Shown here one piece after another: positions 46,507 through 55,374 of a stretch of 64,000 nt of DNA. The translations under genes were made by a program, and so were the position numbers. The DNA lies in contig JADKFS010000016.1 of NCBI GenBank assembly GCA_016717335.1, positions 1 through 64,000 of the forward strand, read 5' to 3'. The stretch comes from Candidatus Ribeiella danica (GTDB lineage: Bacteria > Chloroflexota > Chloroflexia > Chloroflexales > Roseiflexaceae). Numbering within the stretch: the stretch's first letter is position 1; every line of letters starts with the position of its first letter. The notes beneath the pieces were generated by a model, which was given only the letters and a program-made list of their open reading frames with translations, was not told where the DNA came from and made no database searches.

Positions 46507-47789
46507 AGCGCGCCCGCCGCCGGGCCGGACCAGAGCTGCACGCGGCCAAGCGCCGCCTCGGCCACCTGCTGGAACGGCCGGTCGACCGCCCACTCGATCA
46601 CCGGGATTCCCGCCCGCCAGAGTCGGCGCAGCAGCAGCGTGCGCTCGATCCGCGCGACCCGCGCCGAGAGCGCCACCGCGGCATCAGCTTCCAGCCCTTG
46701 CCGCTCGAACGCGATCGGGTCCGGGCTGATCACCAGTAGCTGATAGCCGCGCGCCCGCAGCCGGATCAGCGCCTCGTGATCGTGCGGGAGCAGCGGGCTG
46801 ATCAGAATGAGCTGCGAGCGCGCCGGGAACACGCGCACCGGCACATAGTCCAGCCGATCGATCAGCGGCAGGCTGGAGTGGCCCGCGCCGGCCAGCGCGC
46901 GCAGGATGCGCTCGCGCTGGACCTTCCCGTAGCCGGGCAGCGTCCAGCTGATCGCCGAGCCGTGCACCAGCAGGCCGACGCGGTTCCCGTGCGCCAGCAG
47001 CGCGTCCGCCAGCGTGGCGGCGGCCTGCACGCCATGCTCGAACAGCGCGCCTTGGCTGGTGCGCACATCGCTCGGCCGCCGGGCGTCGAGGATGAGCCCG
47101 ACGTCGGTCACGCGCTCCTGCTCGAACTCGTTCACGTACAGCGCCTCGGGGTGGCGCGCGGTCAGGCGGCCGTTGATCCAGCGCGTCGGGTCGCCGGCCT
47201 GGTACTCGCGCACGCCGAAGAACTCCACGCCGGGTCCGCCGCTGCGCGCCGGCACCGCGCCGGCGTAGATCCGGGTGCGCCGCGGGCGTAGGGTCATCCG
47301 CCGCAGCCGGACGACCTGCGGCACCACGACGAGCTGGGCCGGCGCGGCCAGGGCGATGCGCTGCTCGAACAGCCCCAGCCGGTCGCGCGCGGTCGCGCGC
47401 AGGTCGGCGAACTGGTGCAGCCCACGCCCGCCGCTGACCGTGTACGACAGCTCGATCGTCGCACCGGGGTCGAGCGTCGCCAGCAGGCTGGTCGCGCCGT
47501 CGATCACGGCGAGCCCGGCCGGCGTAGGGTCCTCCAGCAGCAGCTCGTCCAGCCGCGCCCCGCCGTTGGTGATCGCCAGCGTGACCGTGACCGGCGCGCC
47601 CGGCATCACCCGCGCGCTGCTGAGCGTGCGCGTGGCGCTCAGGCGCGGCGCCTGCGGCCGATCCAGCAGCGCGGCGCCCAGGTAGACCACCAGCGGGATC
47701 GCGAGCGCGAGCAGCGCGCCGCGCATGCCGGCCAGCCCCAGCAGCAGCAGGCCGTAGAGCAGCAGGCCGAGCAGCAGCGGCCGGCGCAT
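46503..47789 (-). CDS. DUF58-domain protein
   Basis: A 428-residue protein: two N-terminal hydrophobic helices (about 4-42), a beta-sandwich (about 50-170), then the DUF58 core with GVEFFGVREYQAGDPTRWINGRLTARH (given here in overlapping parts: GVEFFGVREYQ and GDPTRWING) and a von Willebrand-like Rossmann fold with VGLILDARRPSD. DUF58 proteins usually follow moxR and are thought to help MoxR-driven assembly of extracellular or membrane complexes. Its ATG overlaps the stop of moxR (ATGA) and its stop overlaps the next start. Confidence 0.88.
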   Translation of the reverse strand: MRRPLLLGLLLYGLLLLGLAGMRGALLALAIPLVVYLGAALLDRPQAPRLSATRTLSSARVMPGAPVTVTLAITNGGARLDELLLEDPTPAGLAVIDGATSLLATLDPGATIELSYTVSGGRGLHQFADLRATARDRLGLFEQRIALAAPAQLVVVPQVVRLRRMTLRPRRTRIYAGAVPARSGGPGVEFFGVREYQAGDPTRWINGRLTARHPEALYVNEFEQERVTDVGLILDARRPSDVRTSQGALFEHGVQAAATLADALLAHGNRVGLLVHGSAISWTLPGYGKVQRERILRALAGAGHSSLPLIDRLDYVPVRVFPARSQLILISPLLPHDHEALIRLRARGYQLLVISPDPIAFERQGLEADAAVALSARVARIERTLLLRRLWRAGIPVIEWAVDRPFQQVAEAALGRVQLWSGPAAGAL

Positions 47790-48754
47790 CAGCGGCCCTC
47801 CGCGAGCACCGGCACCTCGACCGAGCGCACGATATCGGAGATCACGTCGTCGGCCGCGCGGCGCTGCATCCAGAAATCGGGCGTGAGCAGCAGCCGGTGG
47901 ATCAGCGCCGGCCTGACGAACGCCTTCACGTCGTCGGGGATGACGTACGCGCGCCCCTCCAGCGCCGCCTGCACCCGCGCGAGCTTGAGCAGCGCCAGCG
48001 AGCCGCGCGGGCTGGCGCCGACCGCCACCCGCCGATCGCGGCGGGTCGCGTCGACCAGGCGCACGATGTAGCGCTCGATATCCGGATCGACGTGCACCTC
48101 CTCGATCGCCCGACGCATCGCCAGCAGCTCGTCGTGGCTGGTCACGCGCTGCACGTCCACATCGTCGCTGCGGCGCTCGCGCCGCCGTCGCAGAATCTCC
48201 TGCTCCTCATCGAGCGTCGGGTAGCCGACCGCGAGCTTGATCAGGAAGCGGTCGAGCTGGGCCTCCGGCAGCGGGAAGGTGCCCTCGTACTCGATCGGGT
48301 TCTGGGTCGCGATCACGATAAACGGCTCGGGCAGCTCCAGCGTCTCGCCCTCGAGCGTCACCTGGCGCTCCTGCATGGCCTCAAGCAGCGCCGACTGGGT
48401 CTTCGGCGATGCGCGGTTGATCTCGTCGGCCAGGATGATGTGTGCGAAGATCGGGCCGCGGCGCAGCTCGAAGCGGCCCTGCGCGCGGTCGTAGACGTAG
48501 CTGCCGGTGATGTCGCCCGGCAGCAGATCGGGCGTGAACTGGATGCGCTTGAACTCCAGGCCAAGGGCGGCCGCGAAGCTCTTGGCGACCAGGGTCTTGG
48601 CCAGGCCGGGGTAGTCCTCCAGCAGCACGTGCCCGCCGGCCAGCGCCGCGGCCATGATCTGCTGCAGCAGCGCCCGCTTGCCCACAATCGCCCGCGCGAC
48701 CTCCTCGACGACCCGCTCCCCCAGCGGCGCCACGTCCACACCTGTGACGGTCAT
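47789..48754 (-). CDS. MoxR-type AAA+ ATPase
   Basis: A 321-residue MoxR ATPase. Walker A reads LLEDYPGLAKT, Walker B IILADEINRASPKTQSALLEAM, sensor 1 PFIVIATQNPIEYEGTFPL and sensor 2 region GASPRGSLALLKLAR. MoxR proteins act as chaperones for metal insertion or assembly of complexes, with DUF58 and VWA partners. Start 48754 is chosen because GGGAGAGACG lies before it; a longer frame to 48820 would translate the TGAGCGC word repeat (SVQRSALSAQ). It is translationally coupled to DUF58. Confidence 0.92.
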   Translation of the reverse strand: MTVTGVDVAPLGERVVEEVARAIVGKRALLQQIMAAALAGGHVLLEDYPGLAKTLVAKSFAAALGLEFKRIQFTPDLLPGDITGSYVYDRAQGRFELRRGPIFAHIILADEINRASPKTQSALLEAMQERQVTLEGETLELPEPFIVIATQNPIEYEGTFPLPEAQLDRFLIKLAVGYPTLDEEQEILRRRRERRSDDVDVQRVTSHDELLAMRRAIEEVHVDPDIERYIVRLVDATRRDRRVAVGASPRGSLALLKLARVQAALEGRAYVIPDDVKAFVRPALIHRLLLTPDFWMQRRAADDVISDIVRSVEVPVLAEGR

Positions 48755-48779
48755 ATCGTCTCTCCCATCATGCCACCAC

Positions 48780-48858
48780 AGCTGAGCGCTGAGCGCTGAG
48801 CGCTGAACGCTGAGCGCCACCCGCCGACTGCCACCCGCCGACTGCCACCTGCCGACTA
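48780..48858. repeat. Word repeats TGAGCGC and CCGACTGCCAC
   Basis: GCTGAGCGCTGAGCGCTGAG (48781-48800) and following unit, then three units of GCCGACTGCCACC. They fill the space between moxR and the upstream gene of the same operon and could extend the moxR frame if a start upstream were used. Confidence 0.75.
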
Positions 48859-48866
48859 CACTCTGG

Positions 48867-49478
48867 CTACTCTCGCTCCATCCGCTCCTCGATCAGCCGC
48901 ACGACGATCTCCGGGTCGAGCGCCAGCGGGTCGGGCACGCGCTCCCACGGCGGCCACTGGCCCAGCCGCCAGGCCCAGCGCCGCGCCGGTCGCGCGGAGG
49001 TCGGGGTCGCCGCCGTGCCTGCGCGCAGGAAGGCCTGGACATCGTCGGGGAAGTCGAGCGAGCCGTCGCTCAGCCGCACCCACAGCGGCCGCGCGGGGTC
49101 ACGATCATCCTGCTCGATCACCTCTTTTGCCAGGTAGCCCAGCCGCTGCGCCAGCGCCCAGCGGCCGTAGTCGCTGCGCTGCGCGCGCCGGATCAGGTCG
49201 GACCAGCCGGCCACGGCCGCGCGCGGCTCGGCGCCCTGCAGCGGATCGAGCACGCGCGAGCGCGGCCAGGGCAGGGCGTGCAGCGCCGTATATCCGGCGA
49301 CGGTCAGCAGAGCCAGCCACAGCAGCGCCTGGGGGATGCTCTCGAACAGCACGCGCGCCAGCCAGGCGGCGTAGAGCAGCGGGATGACGATCGCCGCCTG
49401 GGCCGCGCCGGTCAGCAGCAGCGCCAGCAGGCCGAGCAGCAGCAGCGCCAGGGCGATCGCGATCAGCCGATTCTTCAT
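48867..49478 (-). CDS. Uncharacterised membrane protein of the MoxR operon
   Basis: A 203-residue protein with two hydrophobic regions at the start (MKNRLIAIALALLLLGLLALLL... and ...LLWLALLTVAGYTAL) and a soluble C-terminal half (about 75-203) holding WSDLIRRAQRSDYGRWALAQRLG. This double-helix plus cytoplasmic-tail build is common for the small gene between DUF4129 and moxR in Chloroflexi-type clusters. GGAGCAGGCT precedes ATG 49478. Confidence 0.65.
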   Translation of the reverse strand: MKNRLIAIALALLLLGLLALLLTGAAQAAIVIPLLYAAWLARVLFESIPQALLWLALLTVAGYTALHALPWPRSRVLDPLQGAEPRAAVAGWSDLIRRAQRSDYGRWALAQRLGYLAKEVIEQDDRDPARPLWVRLSDGSLDFPDDVQAFLRAGTAATPTSARPARRWAWRLGQWPPWERVPDPLALDPEIVVRLIEERMERE

Positions 49479-49528
49479 AGCCTGCTCCGCAGGTACCGCC
49501 GTTCAGACCATGCCGCAACGATAGATGG

Positions 49529-50389
49529 TCAATTATCTTGAATGATCAGCGAGTAGGCCGCGACGATAGCTGTCAGGCAGGCCACCGCCTCGCGCGAGTC
49601 GCGCTCATCTGCGACTTGGCCGCCATAGCGCACTCGCTCGAACAGCCGCGTAAGCCGCTGGATGTGCTCGTCGCTCATGCCCTGCGCCGACAGATAGTCC
49701 GCGAACTCGCGCGGGGTCATCGCGCTATCGCGCTCGACGGCGCGCTGCTCGCGCAGCACCTGGCTCATGTCGCGATAGCAGCGCAGGACAGTATCGCGCA
49801 GGTCGCCGCCGGCCTGCAGATCCGCGAGCGCGGCCTGCGCCACGGCCAGCAGCGGCTGTTCGGGCTGGCGCCCGCGCCGCCAGAAGTACGAGATCCCAAC
49901 ACTCAGCAGCGCGGCCAGCGCCGCGCTGAGGACGATCGCCAGCCACCACGGCGGCTGAGCGCTAAATACCGGAAACGGCACGCCCGGCGGCGGCGCTGGC
50001 GTGTCGACTGGCAGGCTCTCGGCGCCGGCCTGCAGGCGCGCCCAGCGGCTGATCAGGTACGCCAGCGCCATGATAGCCAGCAGCGCGGCCAGCGCCTGTC
50101 TGATCAGTCCATGCCGCCGCCGCGACCTCGCCAGCTCAACGCCGATCGAGACGAGCAGGTACCCCAGCACCGCCAGGAAGGCCACGATCAGCAGCACGTA
50201 GACCAGCGGGCTGGCCTGCGCGCCGAGGATCGGGGCGCCGCCCGCGAGTCCCGCGCCGCCCCGGCCGCCCCCCTGCGTGTACGATCGGCCAGGGCTGAGC
50301 GCGAGGCCCGACAGGCCCGAGGCCAGCAGCATCAGCGCGGCCACCGCTCCCCCAGGAAGAGCACGTTTCCAGATCGGGCGGTGCTTCAC
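49529..50389 (-). CDS. DUF4129-domain membrane protein
   Basis: A 286-residue protein, GTG start at 50389 (GAGAGCTGCA upstream). It has an N-terminal export helix (about 10-30), membrane helices at about 60-82, 92-110 and 150-168, then a cytoplasmic DUF4129 domain: VLRCYRDMSQVLREQRAVERDSAMTPREFADYL (in parts RCYRDMSQVL and MTPREFADYL) and LTRLFERVRYGG. DUF4129 regularly accompanies MoxR, DUF58 and transglutaminase proteins; no transglutaminase is in this window. First gene of the operon running to 46021. Confidence 0.82.
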   Translation of the reverse strand: MKHRPIWKRALPGGAVAALMLLASGLSGLALSPGRSYTQGGGRGGAGLAGGAPILGAQASPLVYVLLIVAFLAVLGYLLVSIGVELARSRRRHGLIRQALAALLAIMALAYLISRWARLQAGAESLPVDTPAPPPGVPFPVFSAQPPWWLAIVLSAALAALLSVGISYFWRRGRQPEQPLLAVAQAALADLQAGGDLRDTVLRCYRDMSQVLREQRAVERDSAMTPREFADYLSAQGMSDEHIQRLTRLFERVRYGGQVADERDSREAVACLTAIVAAYSLIIQDN

Positions 50390-50423
50390 TGCAGCAGCTC
50401 TCTCACTGCACGGCGGGGCCGCG

Positions 50424-51776
50424 CTAGACGAAACGCTCGAACACCCGGTTGCCGAGCATGCGCCCGCGCTCGGTCAGGCGCACGCCCGACTCGTCGCGCG
50501 CGAGCAGGCCCAGCGCGACCAGATCGGCCAGCTCGTCGCGGTAGACCGCCTCCAGCTCGGCGCCGCAGCGGTCGCGGAAGTGCACGAAGCTCACCCCGAC
50601 GTTGAGGCGCAGCCCCATGAACATCGTCTCGGCGTACAGATCGCGCTCGGCCAGCGCGGTCGTCTCGGCGATCGGCGAGCGCCCTGCGCCGGCCCGCGCA
50701 ATGTAGTCGTCGATCCCCAGCACGTCGAAGTAGCGGCGTGGGAACAGGTGGCCGTGCGCGCCGGCCCCGCAGGCCAGGTAGTCCGCGTTGAGCCAGTAGG
50801 CCAGGTTGTGGTGGCACGCCCGCAAGGGGGTAGGGGATAAGGGATAGGGGGCAGGGCTAGATTCATCGGTAGCGCCAGCCTGTAACCTGTAGCCTGTGCC
50901 CTGTACCCTGTCGACTCTCGCCCAGTTCGAGATCTCGTACTGCGCGTACCCCCCCGCGCCGAGCAGATCGATCGCGCGCTCGTACATATCGGCGGTGGCG
51001 TCCTCGTCGGGCACGCTGAGCCGCCCGCCGACCACCTGGGCGTACAGCGGGGTCGTCTTCTCGAGGATCAGCGAGTAGAGCGAGAAGTGGTCGGTCTCCC
51101 ACGTCGCGATCTCGCGCAGCGTCGCCTCCCACTGCTCGACCGTCTGGCCGGGCAGGCCAAAGATGAAGTCGAGGTTGATGTTGTCGAAGCCGGCGCGCCT
51201 GGCGTCCTCGAAGCTGGCGCGCGCCTCGGCGGCCGTGTGGATGCGCCCGAGCACGCGCAGCGTCGGGTCGTGCAGGCTCTGCACGCCCATGCTGAGCCGG
51301 TTCACGCCCAGCCGGCGCAGGCCGCCCAGGTAGTCGCGCCCCAGCACCGTGCCGGGGTTGGCCTCGACGGTCACCTCGGCACCGGCGAGCGGCACGATCG
51401 CGTTCGCGGCGGCCAGCACGCGCTCCATCAGCGGCAGCGGCAGCATGCTGGGCGTCCCGCCGCCCAAAAACACCGTTGGTTGAAGATCGGCCCGTGTCAA
51501 CCCGCCGGGCTTGGGGCCTGGGGCCTGGGGCTTGGAGTCTGGGGCTTGGAGCCTGGGATCGGATCGCCCACGTTCCGCGCCCCACGCCGCAATCTCCCCG
51601 CACAGCGCGTCGACGTACGCCTCCATGCGATCGTCCATATTGGCGTAGGTGTTGAAGTCGCAGTAGGCGCAGCGGCGGTGGCAGAACGGGATATGGATAT
51701 AGAGGTGCCGGACGTCGGACGCGCGCGCGCGCCAGCTGTCGTCGAGGCCGGCCTGCTCTGGGATTAGATCAATCAT
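50424..51776 (-). CDS. hemW: HemW-type radical SAM protein with two repeat-derived insertions
   Basis: A radical SAM protein (450 residues, longer than the usual 370-400). The cluster motif is CHRRCAYC in YIHIPFCHRRCAYCDFN; then FLGGGTPSMLP, EANPG, NRLSMGVQSLHD, NINLDFIFGLPGQ and the HemW C-terminal domain. It acts in heme trafficking or, less likely, as oxygen-independent coproporphyrinogen oxidase. Two segments not typical of the family, SDPRLQAPDSKPQAPGPKPG and QGTGYRLQAGATDESSPAPY with the following residues, are encoded by word repeats at 51505-51560 and 50820-50915. Start 51776 is favoured; 51794 is possible. It ends TAG-CGC. Confidence 0.88.
   Translation of the reverse strand: MIDLIPEQAGLDDSWRARASDVRHLYIHIPFCHRRCAYCDFNTYANMDDRMEAYVDALCGEIAAWGAERGRSDPRLQAPDSKPQAPGPKPGGLTRADLQPTVFLGGGTPSMLPLPLMERVLAAANAIVPLAGAEVTVEANPGTVLGRDYLGGLRRLGVNRLSMGVQSLHDPTLRVLGRIHTAAEARASFEDARRAGFDNINLDFIFGLPGQTVEQWEATLREIATWETDHFSLYSLILEKTTPLYAQVVGGRLSVPDEDATADMYERAIDLLGAGGYAQYEISNWARVDRVQGTGYRLQAGATDESSPAPYPLSPTPLRACHHNLAYWLNADYLACGAGAHGHLFPRRYFDVLGIDDYIARAGAGRSPIAETTALAERDLYAETMFMGLRLNVGVSFVHFRDRCGAELEAVYRDELADLVALGLLARDESGVRLTERGRMLGNRVFERFV
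50820..50915. repeat. Word repeats in hemW (first block)
   Basis: GGGGATAAGGGATAGGGGGC (50831-50850) and CCTGTAACCTGTAGCCTGTG (50879-50898) units, in frame within hemW. Confidence 0.7.
51505..51560. repeat. Word repeat in hemW (second block)
   Basis: GGGGCCTGGGGCCTGGGGCT and following GGAGTCTGGGGCTTGGAGCC units, related to the word at 30584-30620, in frame within hemW. Confidence 0.75.
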
Positions 51777-51803
51777 AGGGCGGCATGATACCACGTGTGG
51801 CGG

Positions 51804-52172
51804 AGCCGCACCAGCGCCCCTCCGGGAGCTGCGCGCCCCCGTGTCCCCCGGCCGGGGCTTGCGCCCCTGGACCCCAAAAATGATGCCGTCTCGTTCTCAG
51901 CGTTTGTGGTGCATGCCCGGCGGAATCCAGGCGCAGCGGGATGCAACCTGCCCCGCAAGTATGGTGATAGGCATGCGCCACAAGCAATGCAACGGGTACG
52001 GGTCATTTGCCGGAGGGGGCCGGGGAACCGGCGTGGGTTCCCCGGGGGGGGCGCAGCGCCCCGGAGAATAGATGACCAGATGACCCGGTGACAAGGTGGC
52101 TGGGGAGGGGCGCCCCGGAAAAAACACCTGGCCGGAGGCCGCCTGAACCGGCGTGGGTTCCCCTGAGAGTAC
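51804..52172. repeat. Palindromic-core composite repeat, copy F (reverse)
   Basis: GCCCCTGGACCCCAAAAATG (51863-51882) and TGATGCCGT (51881-51889) open the core; CGTTTGTGGTGCATGCCCGG (51901-51920) and AGGCATGCGCCACAAGCAAT (51969-51988) are its inverted arms; GCCGGAGGGGGCCGGGGAAC closes it. A second partial left module follows at 52110-52170 after a GTGACAAG word. It lies between the divergent hemW and comM genes. Confidence 0.82.
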
Positions 52173-52264
52173 GAGCCGTAACCTAGCGCAGCCAGCGCCG
52201 GTAGAACAGAAGATACGATAATGCATCGTAAGTGCGAGCCGTGACGTGAACAAGGAGATTGCCC

Positions 52265-53783
52265 GTGCTGTCCAAAGTCTACAGCTGCGCCGTGGTCGGG
52301 CTCGAGGGTGTGCCGGTCGAGGTCGAGGTCGACATCAGCCACGGCCTGCCGAGCTTCCAGATCGTCGGTTTGCCTGACACCGCCGTCCAGGAGTCGAAGG
52401 AGCGCGTGCGCGCGGCGGTGAAGAACTCCGGGGCGACATTTCCAATGAAGCGGCTGACCGTGAACCTCGCGCCGGCCGACATCCGCAAGGCCGGGCCGGC
52501 CTACGACCTGCCGATCGCGATTGGGCTGATGCTGGCATCCGAGCAGGTGCACGGCGCGGTCGAGCGCGCGCTGTTCGTCGGCGAGCTGGGGCTGGACGGC
52601 ATGCTGCGGCACACCGAGGGCGTGCTGCCGATGGTCAGCGTCGCCAGGAGCCACGGCCTCGAGACGGTCTACGTGCCGTTCGAGGACGCGCCCGAGGCCG
52701 GGCTGGTCGAGGGCGCGACGGTGATCCCGGTGCGCTCGCTGGCCGATCTGGCCGCGCACCTCATCGGCGAGCGGCCGCTGCCGGCCTACCTCGCCGCGCC
52801 CCCAGCCGGTCGACGCCGAGGTGATCTACCCGGTCGACTTCCAGGACGTCAAGGGCCAGGAGCACGTCAAGCGCGCGCTCGAGGTCGCCGCCGCAGGTGG
52901 GCATAACGTCCTGATGTCGGGCAGCCCCGGCTCGGGCAAGACCCTGATGGCGCGCGCGGTGCCGTCGATCCTGCCACCGATGAGCCTGTCCGAGGCGCTG
53001 CAGGTCACCAAGATCTACTCGGTCAGCGGCATGCTGCGTGGCGAGACGCCGCTGGTGCGCCAGCGGCCGTTCTGCGCGCCGCACCACACCATCTCGCAGG
53101 CCGGGCTGGTCGGCGGCGGCTCGAAGATCAAGCCGGGCGAGATCACCCGCGCGCACCGCGGCGTGCTATTTCTGGACGAGCTGCCCGAGTTCGGGCTGCA
53201 GACGCTTGAGGTGCTGCGCCAGCCGCTCGAGGATCGGATCGTGACGATCAGCCGAGCGAGCGGCTCGATCACCTTCCCGGCCAACTTCATCCTGATCGCC
53301 GCCATGAACCCGTGCCCGTGCGGCTGGCACGGCGACGCCGAGAAGAGCTGCACGTGCTCGGCGTCGGTGGTGGCGCGTTACCAGAAGCGCATCTCTGGCC
53401 CGCTGCTTGACCGGATCGACATTCACGTCGAGGTGCCGCGCGTGAACTACGAGAAGCTGAGCGGCGAGCGCATGGGCGAGCCCTCCGCCGCGGTGCGCGA
53501 GCGGGTGACCGCCGCGCGCGCGCGCCAGCGCGAGCGGTTTCGCGGTGCGCGCCTGCTGACCAACGCCGACATGGGGCCGGCCGAGGTGCGCCAGTTCTGC
53601 CAGCTCGATGGGGCCGGGCAGCGGCTGATGCAGGCGGCCATGCGCCAGCTGCACCTCTCGGCGCGGGCCTACCACCGCGTACTCAAGCTGGCCCGCACGA
53701 TCGCCGACCTGGCCGGCGCTGCCGAGATCGGCCCCGCGCACCTGGCCGAGGCCATCCAGTACCGGCCGAGAAGGGCGGAGTGA
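52265..53783 (+). pseudogene. YifB/ComM-type Mg-chelatase-like AAA+ ATPase, split by a frameshift
   Basis: Together the two frames give about 505 residues, the full length of YifB/ComM. The first part (52265 to about 52801) has VYSCAVVGLEGVPVEVEVDI and GLPDTAVQESKERVRAA; the second (about 52803 to 53783) has GQEHVKRALEVAAAGGHN, Walker A SGSPGSGKT, VLFLDELPEF and AMNPCPCG. The frames meet in CCCCC at 52799-52803: removing one C restores a continuous protein. ComM-type helicases act on branch migration in natural transformation. GTG 52265 follows AAGGAGATTGCCC. Either an indel error in the sequence or a recent inactivating mutation. Confidence 0.85.
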
Positions 53784-53819
53784 GTTTACAGGTGAGATCG
53801 GCGTAGAGGTATTTGTAGA

Positions 53820-53848
53820 TTGCGAGGCATATAGCGTTGCAGTATACT
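53820..53848 (+). promoter_or_regulatory. Promoter of the Uma2-type gene
   Basis: TTGCGA (53820-53825), a 17-bp spacer and TATACT (53843-53848), 36 bases before ATG 53884. Confidence 0.5.
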
Positions 53849-53883
53849 GCCGCCAGCGTGACTTGTCGTAACCGGAGCAACCC

Positions 53884-54456
53884 ATGGCAGTCGATATACA
53901 TTCAAGAGAGCTACGTATTGTCGGGCACGATAACGATACCGTGCTCGATCTGCGGCCGATCCAGGGCCTCTGGACCGAGGAGCAGTACCTGGCGATGAGC
54001 GATCACAGCCGGCGCTTGCTTGAGTTTGACGACGGCTATATCGAGGTACTGCCTATGCTGACGGATAAACACCAGGCTGTCTCACAGTTCGTCTTTCTGG
54101 CGCTCCTGGCGTTTATTCAGCGCATTGGCGGCAAGGTCCAGTATGCGCCGCTACGCCTCCAGATCCGGCCGGGCAAGCATCGCGAGCCAGACATCCTGCT
54201 CGTGCGCGACGCGGATGACCCGCGCCGGCAGAACCGCTACTGGCTCGGCGCCGACCTGGTCGTCGAGATCGTCAGCCCGGACGACCCGGAGCGCGATACG
54301 AAGGTCAAGCGCGCCGACTATGCAGAGGCGGGCATCCCGGAGTACTGGATCGTCGATCCCGAGGGCGCGACTATCACCGTGCTGAGGCTGGAGAACGACG
54401 CTTACATCGAGCACGGTGTCTTCCACCGCGATGAGACAGCCGGCTCAGCCCTTTGA
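53884..54456 (+). CDS. Uma2-family (DUF820) PD-(D/E)XK endonuclease-like protein, C-terminus frameshifted
   Basis: A 190-residue protein with the Uma2 core: ultimately EPDILLV (Asp), DLVVEIVSP (Glu) and K in DTKVKRADYAEAGIPEYWIVDPE. Family members are common in cyanobacteria and Chloroflexota, often in many copies, with unknown role. The usual C-terminal strand is missing: the frame stops right after ETAGSAL. In the +1 frame the following bases encode LSGFVLSVDATLDAR and stop at 54500, exactly what the family tail looks like; one T missing from CTTTG at 54452-54456 explains it. A terminator follows at 54522. Confidence 0.85.
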   Translation: MAVDIHSRELRIVGHDNDTVLDLRPIQGLWTEEQYLAMSDHSRRLLEFDDGYIEVLPMLTDKHQAVSQFVFLALLAFIQRIGGKVQYAPLRLQIRPGKHREPDILLVRDADDPRRQNRYWLGADLVVEIVSPDDPERDTKVKRADYAEAGIPEYWIVDPEGATITVLRLENDAYIEHGVFHRDETAGSAL

Positions 54457-54521
54457 GCGGCTTTGTGTTATCGGTGGATGCCACGCTCGACGCCCGTTAA
54501 GCGAGATTCTGGATAAAGTAC

Positions 54522-54555
54522 AAAAAGCCACCCAGCTCATTGAGGGTGGCTTTTT
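54522..54555. terminator. Intrinsic terminator, bidirectional
   Basis: AAAAAGCCACCC (54522-54533) / GGGTGGCTTTTT (54544-54555), a perfect 12-bp stem with a 10-base loop, after the Uma2-type gene. Confidence 0.85.
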
Positions 54556-54572
54556 GCCGCTGAAGACCGGCG

Positions 54573-54620
54573 ACCGGAGACGACGGCCATTCGTCGTCCG
54601 TCGTCCGCCCTTCGTCCGAT
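54573..54620. repeat. GTCGTCCGTC word repeat
   Basis: GGAGACGACGGCCATTCGTC followed by GTCCGTCGTCCGCCC-like units. A word-like tandem block, just downstream of the terminator. Confidence 0.55.
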
Positions 54621-54640
54621 AGCCTGTCCTTACACTCGAC

Positions 54641-55141
54641 TCACGCCGGCACACGCTCGGCTGCGGAGGCAGTGGTTGACCTGCGTCCATCGATGAACAG
54701 CAGAACGATCAGCGCGAGCTCCGCGATCTTGTCTACAATGGCGATCGGATTCAGCCGAAAGCCGTTGAAGAGGAAGTACAGCACGAATGTCACGGCGGCG
54801 AAGGCGATCAGGAGCCAGCGCACCAGCGGCCGGAAGCGGGCCAGCGCCGGCAGGTAGAGCGCTGCACCGAGGACGAGGTAACCTATCCCATTGAGCAGGA
54901 ACAGGGTCGAGAGCGGCAGCGGGAGGTACTGAAACAGACTGAACCCGCCTGGCGGGCCAGCTGGAGGCCTTCCGGCCCCGCCGCCCGGCGGCGGGCCGCC
55001 TGGCCCGCCGCCAAATCCGCCCAGACTCATGCTGATCCCCCGCTGCAGATGCACGGCTGCCGTGATGACGACAAGAGCGATGATCGCGACCTGCATGACT
55101 CCGATCGTTCGCTGTAGACGCTGGGCCTGTGCCTGACTCAT
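54641..55141 (-). CDS. Four-helix membrane protein with a Gly/Pro-rich loop
   Basis: A 166-residue membrane protein. Helix 1 is at about 15-33 (VMQVAIIALVVITAAVHL), followed by a striking loop of about 35 residues rich in Gly and Pro (GGFGGGPGGPPPGGGAGRPP and on), then helices at about 85-103, 110-128 and 132-155. GGAGG lies 8 bases before ATG 55141. I recognise no family. The divergent neighbour at 55375 is also a small membrane protein. Confidence 0.7.
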   Translation of the reverse strand: MSQAQAQRLQRTIGVMQVAIIALVVITAAVHLQRGISMSLGGFGGGPGGPPPGGGAGRPPAGPPGGFSLFQYLPLPLSTLFLLNGIGYLVLGAALYLPALARFRPLVRWLLIAFAAVTFVLYFLFNGFRLNPIAIVDKIAELALIVLLFIDGRRSTTASAAERVPA

Positions 55142-55374
55142 CGTGTGAACCTCCATTCGTTTGTGGATACCCGCCAGATAGTTTGTGCAACCGCGTACAA
55201 TGAAAGCCCTGCCGAATAGTACACAAACTATGTTCAGAAAATATGAAGGTCGCATTGGAAACAGATGAGCAGCGATGCTTGTAGAGACGCTGTCGGTGTA
55301 GTACAAATGATCTTGACACCCACGTCGATCGTCAAAGTGACGACTATCTTCTACCCCTTCCACGGGAGGCCGCG

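Noticed and set aside
48755..48820. N-terminal extension of MoxR (SVQRSALSAQ)
   Set aside because: Word repeat sequence; the family start and binding site are at 48754. It is kept as a comparison for the in-frame insertions in tex and nnr.
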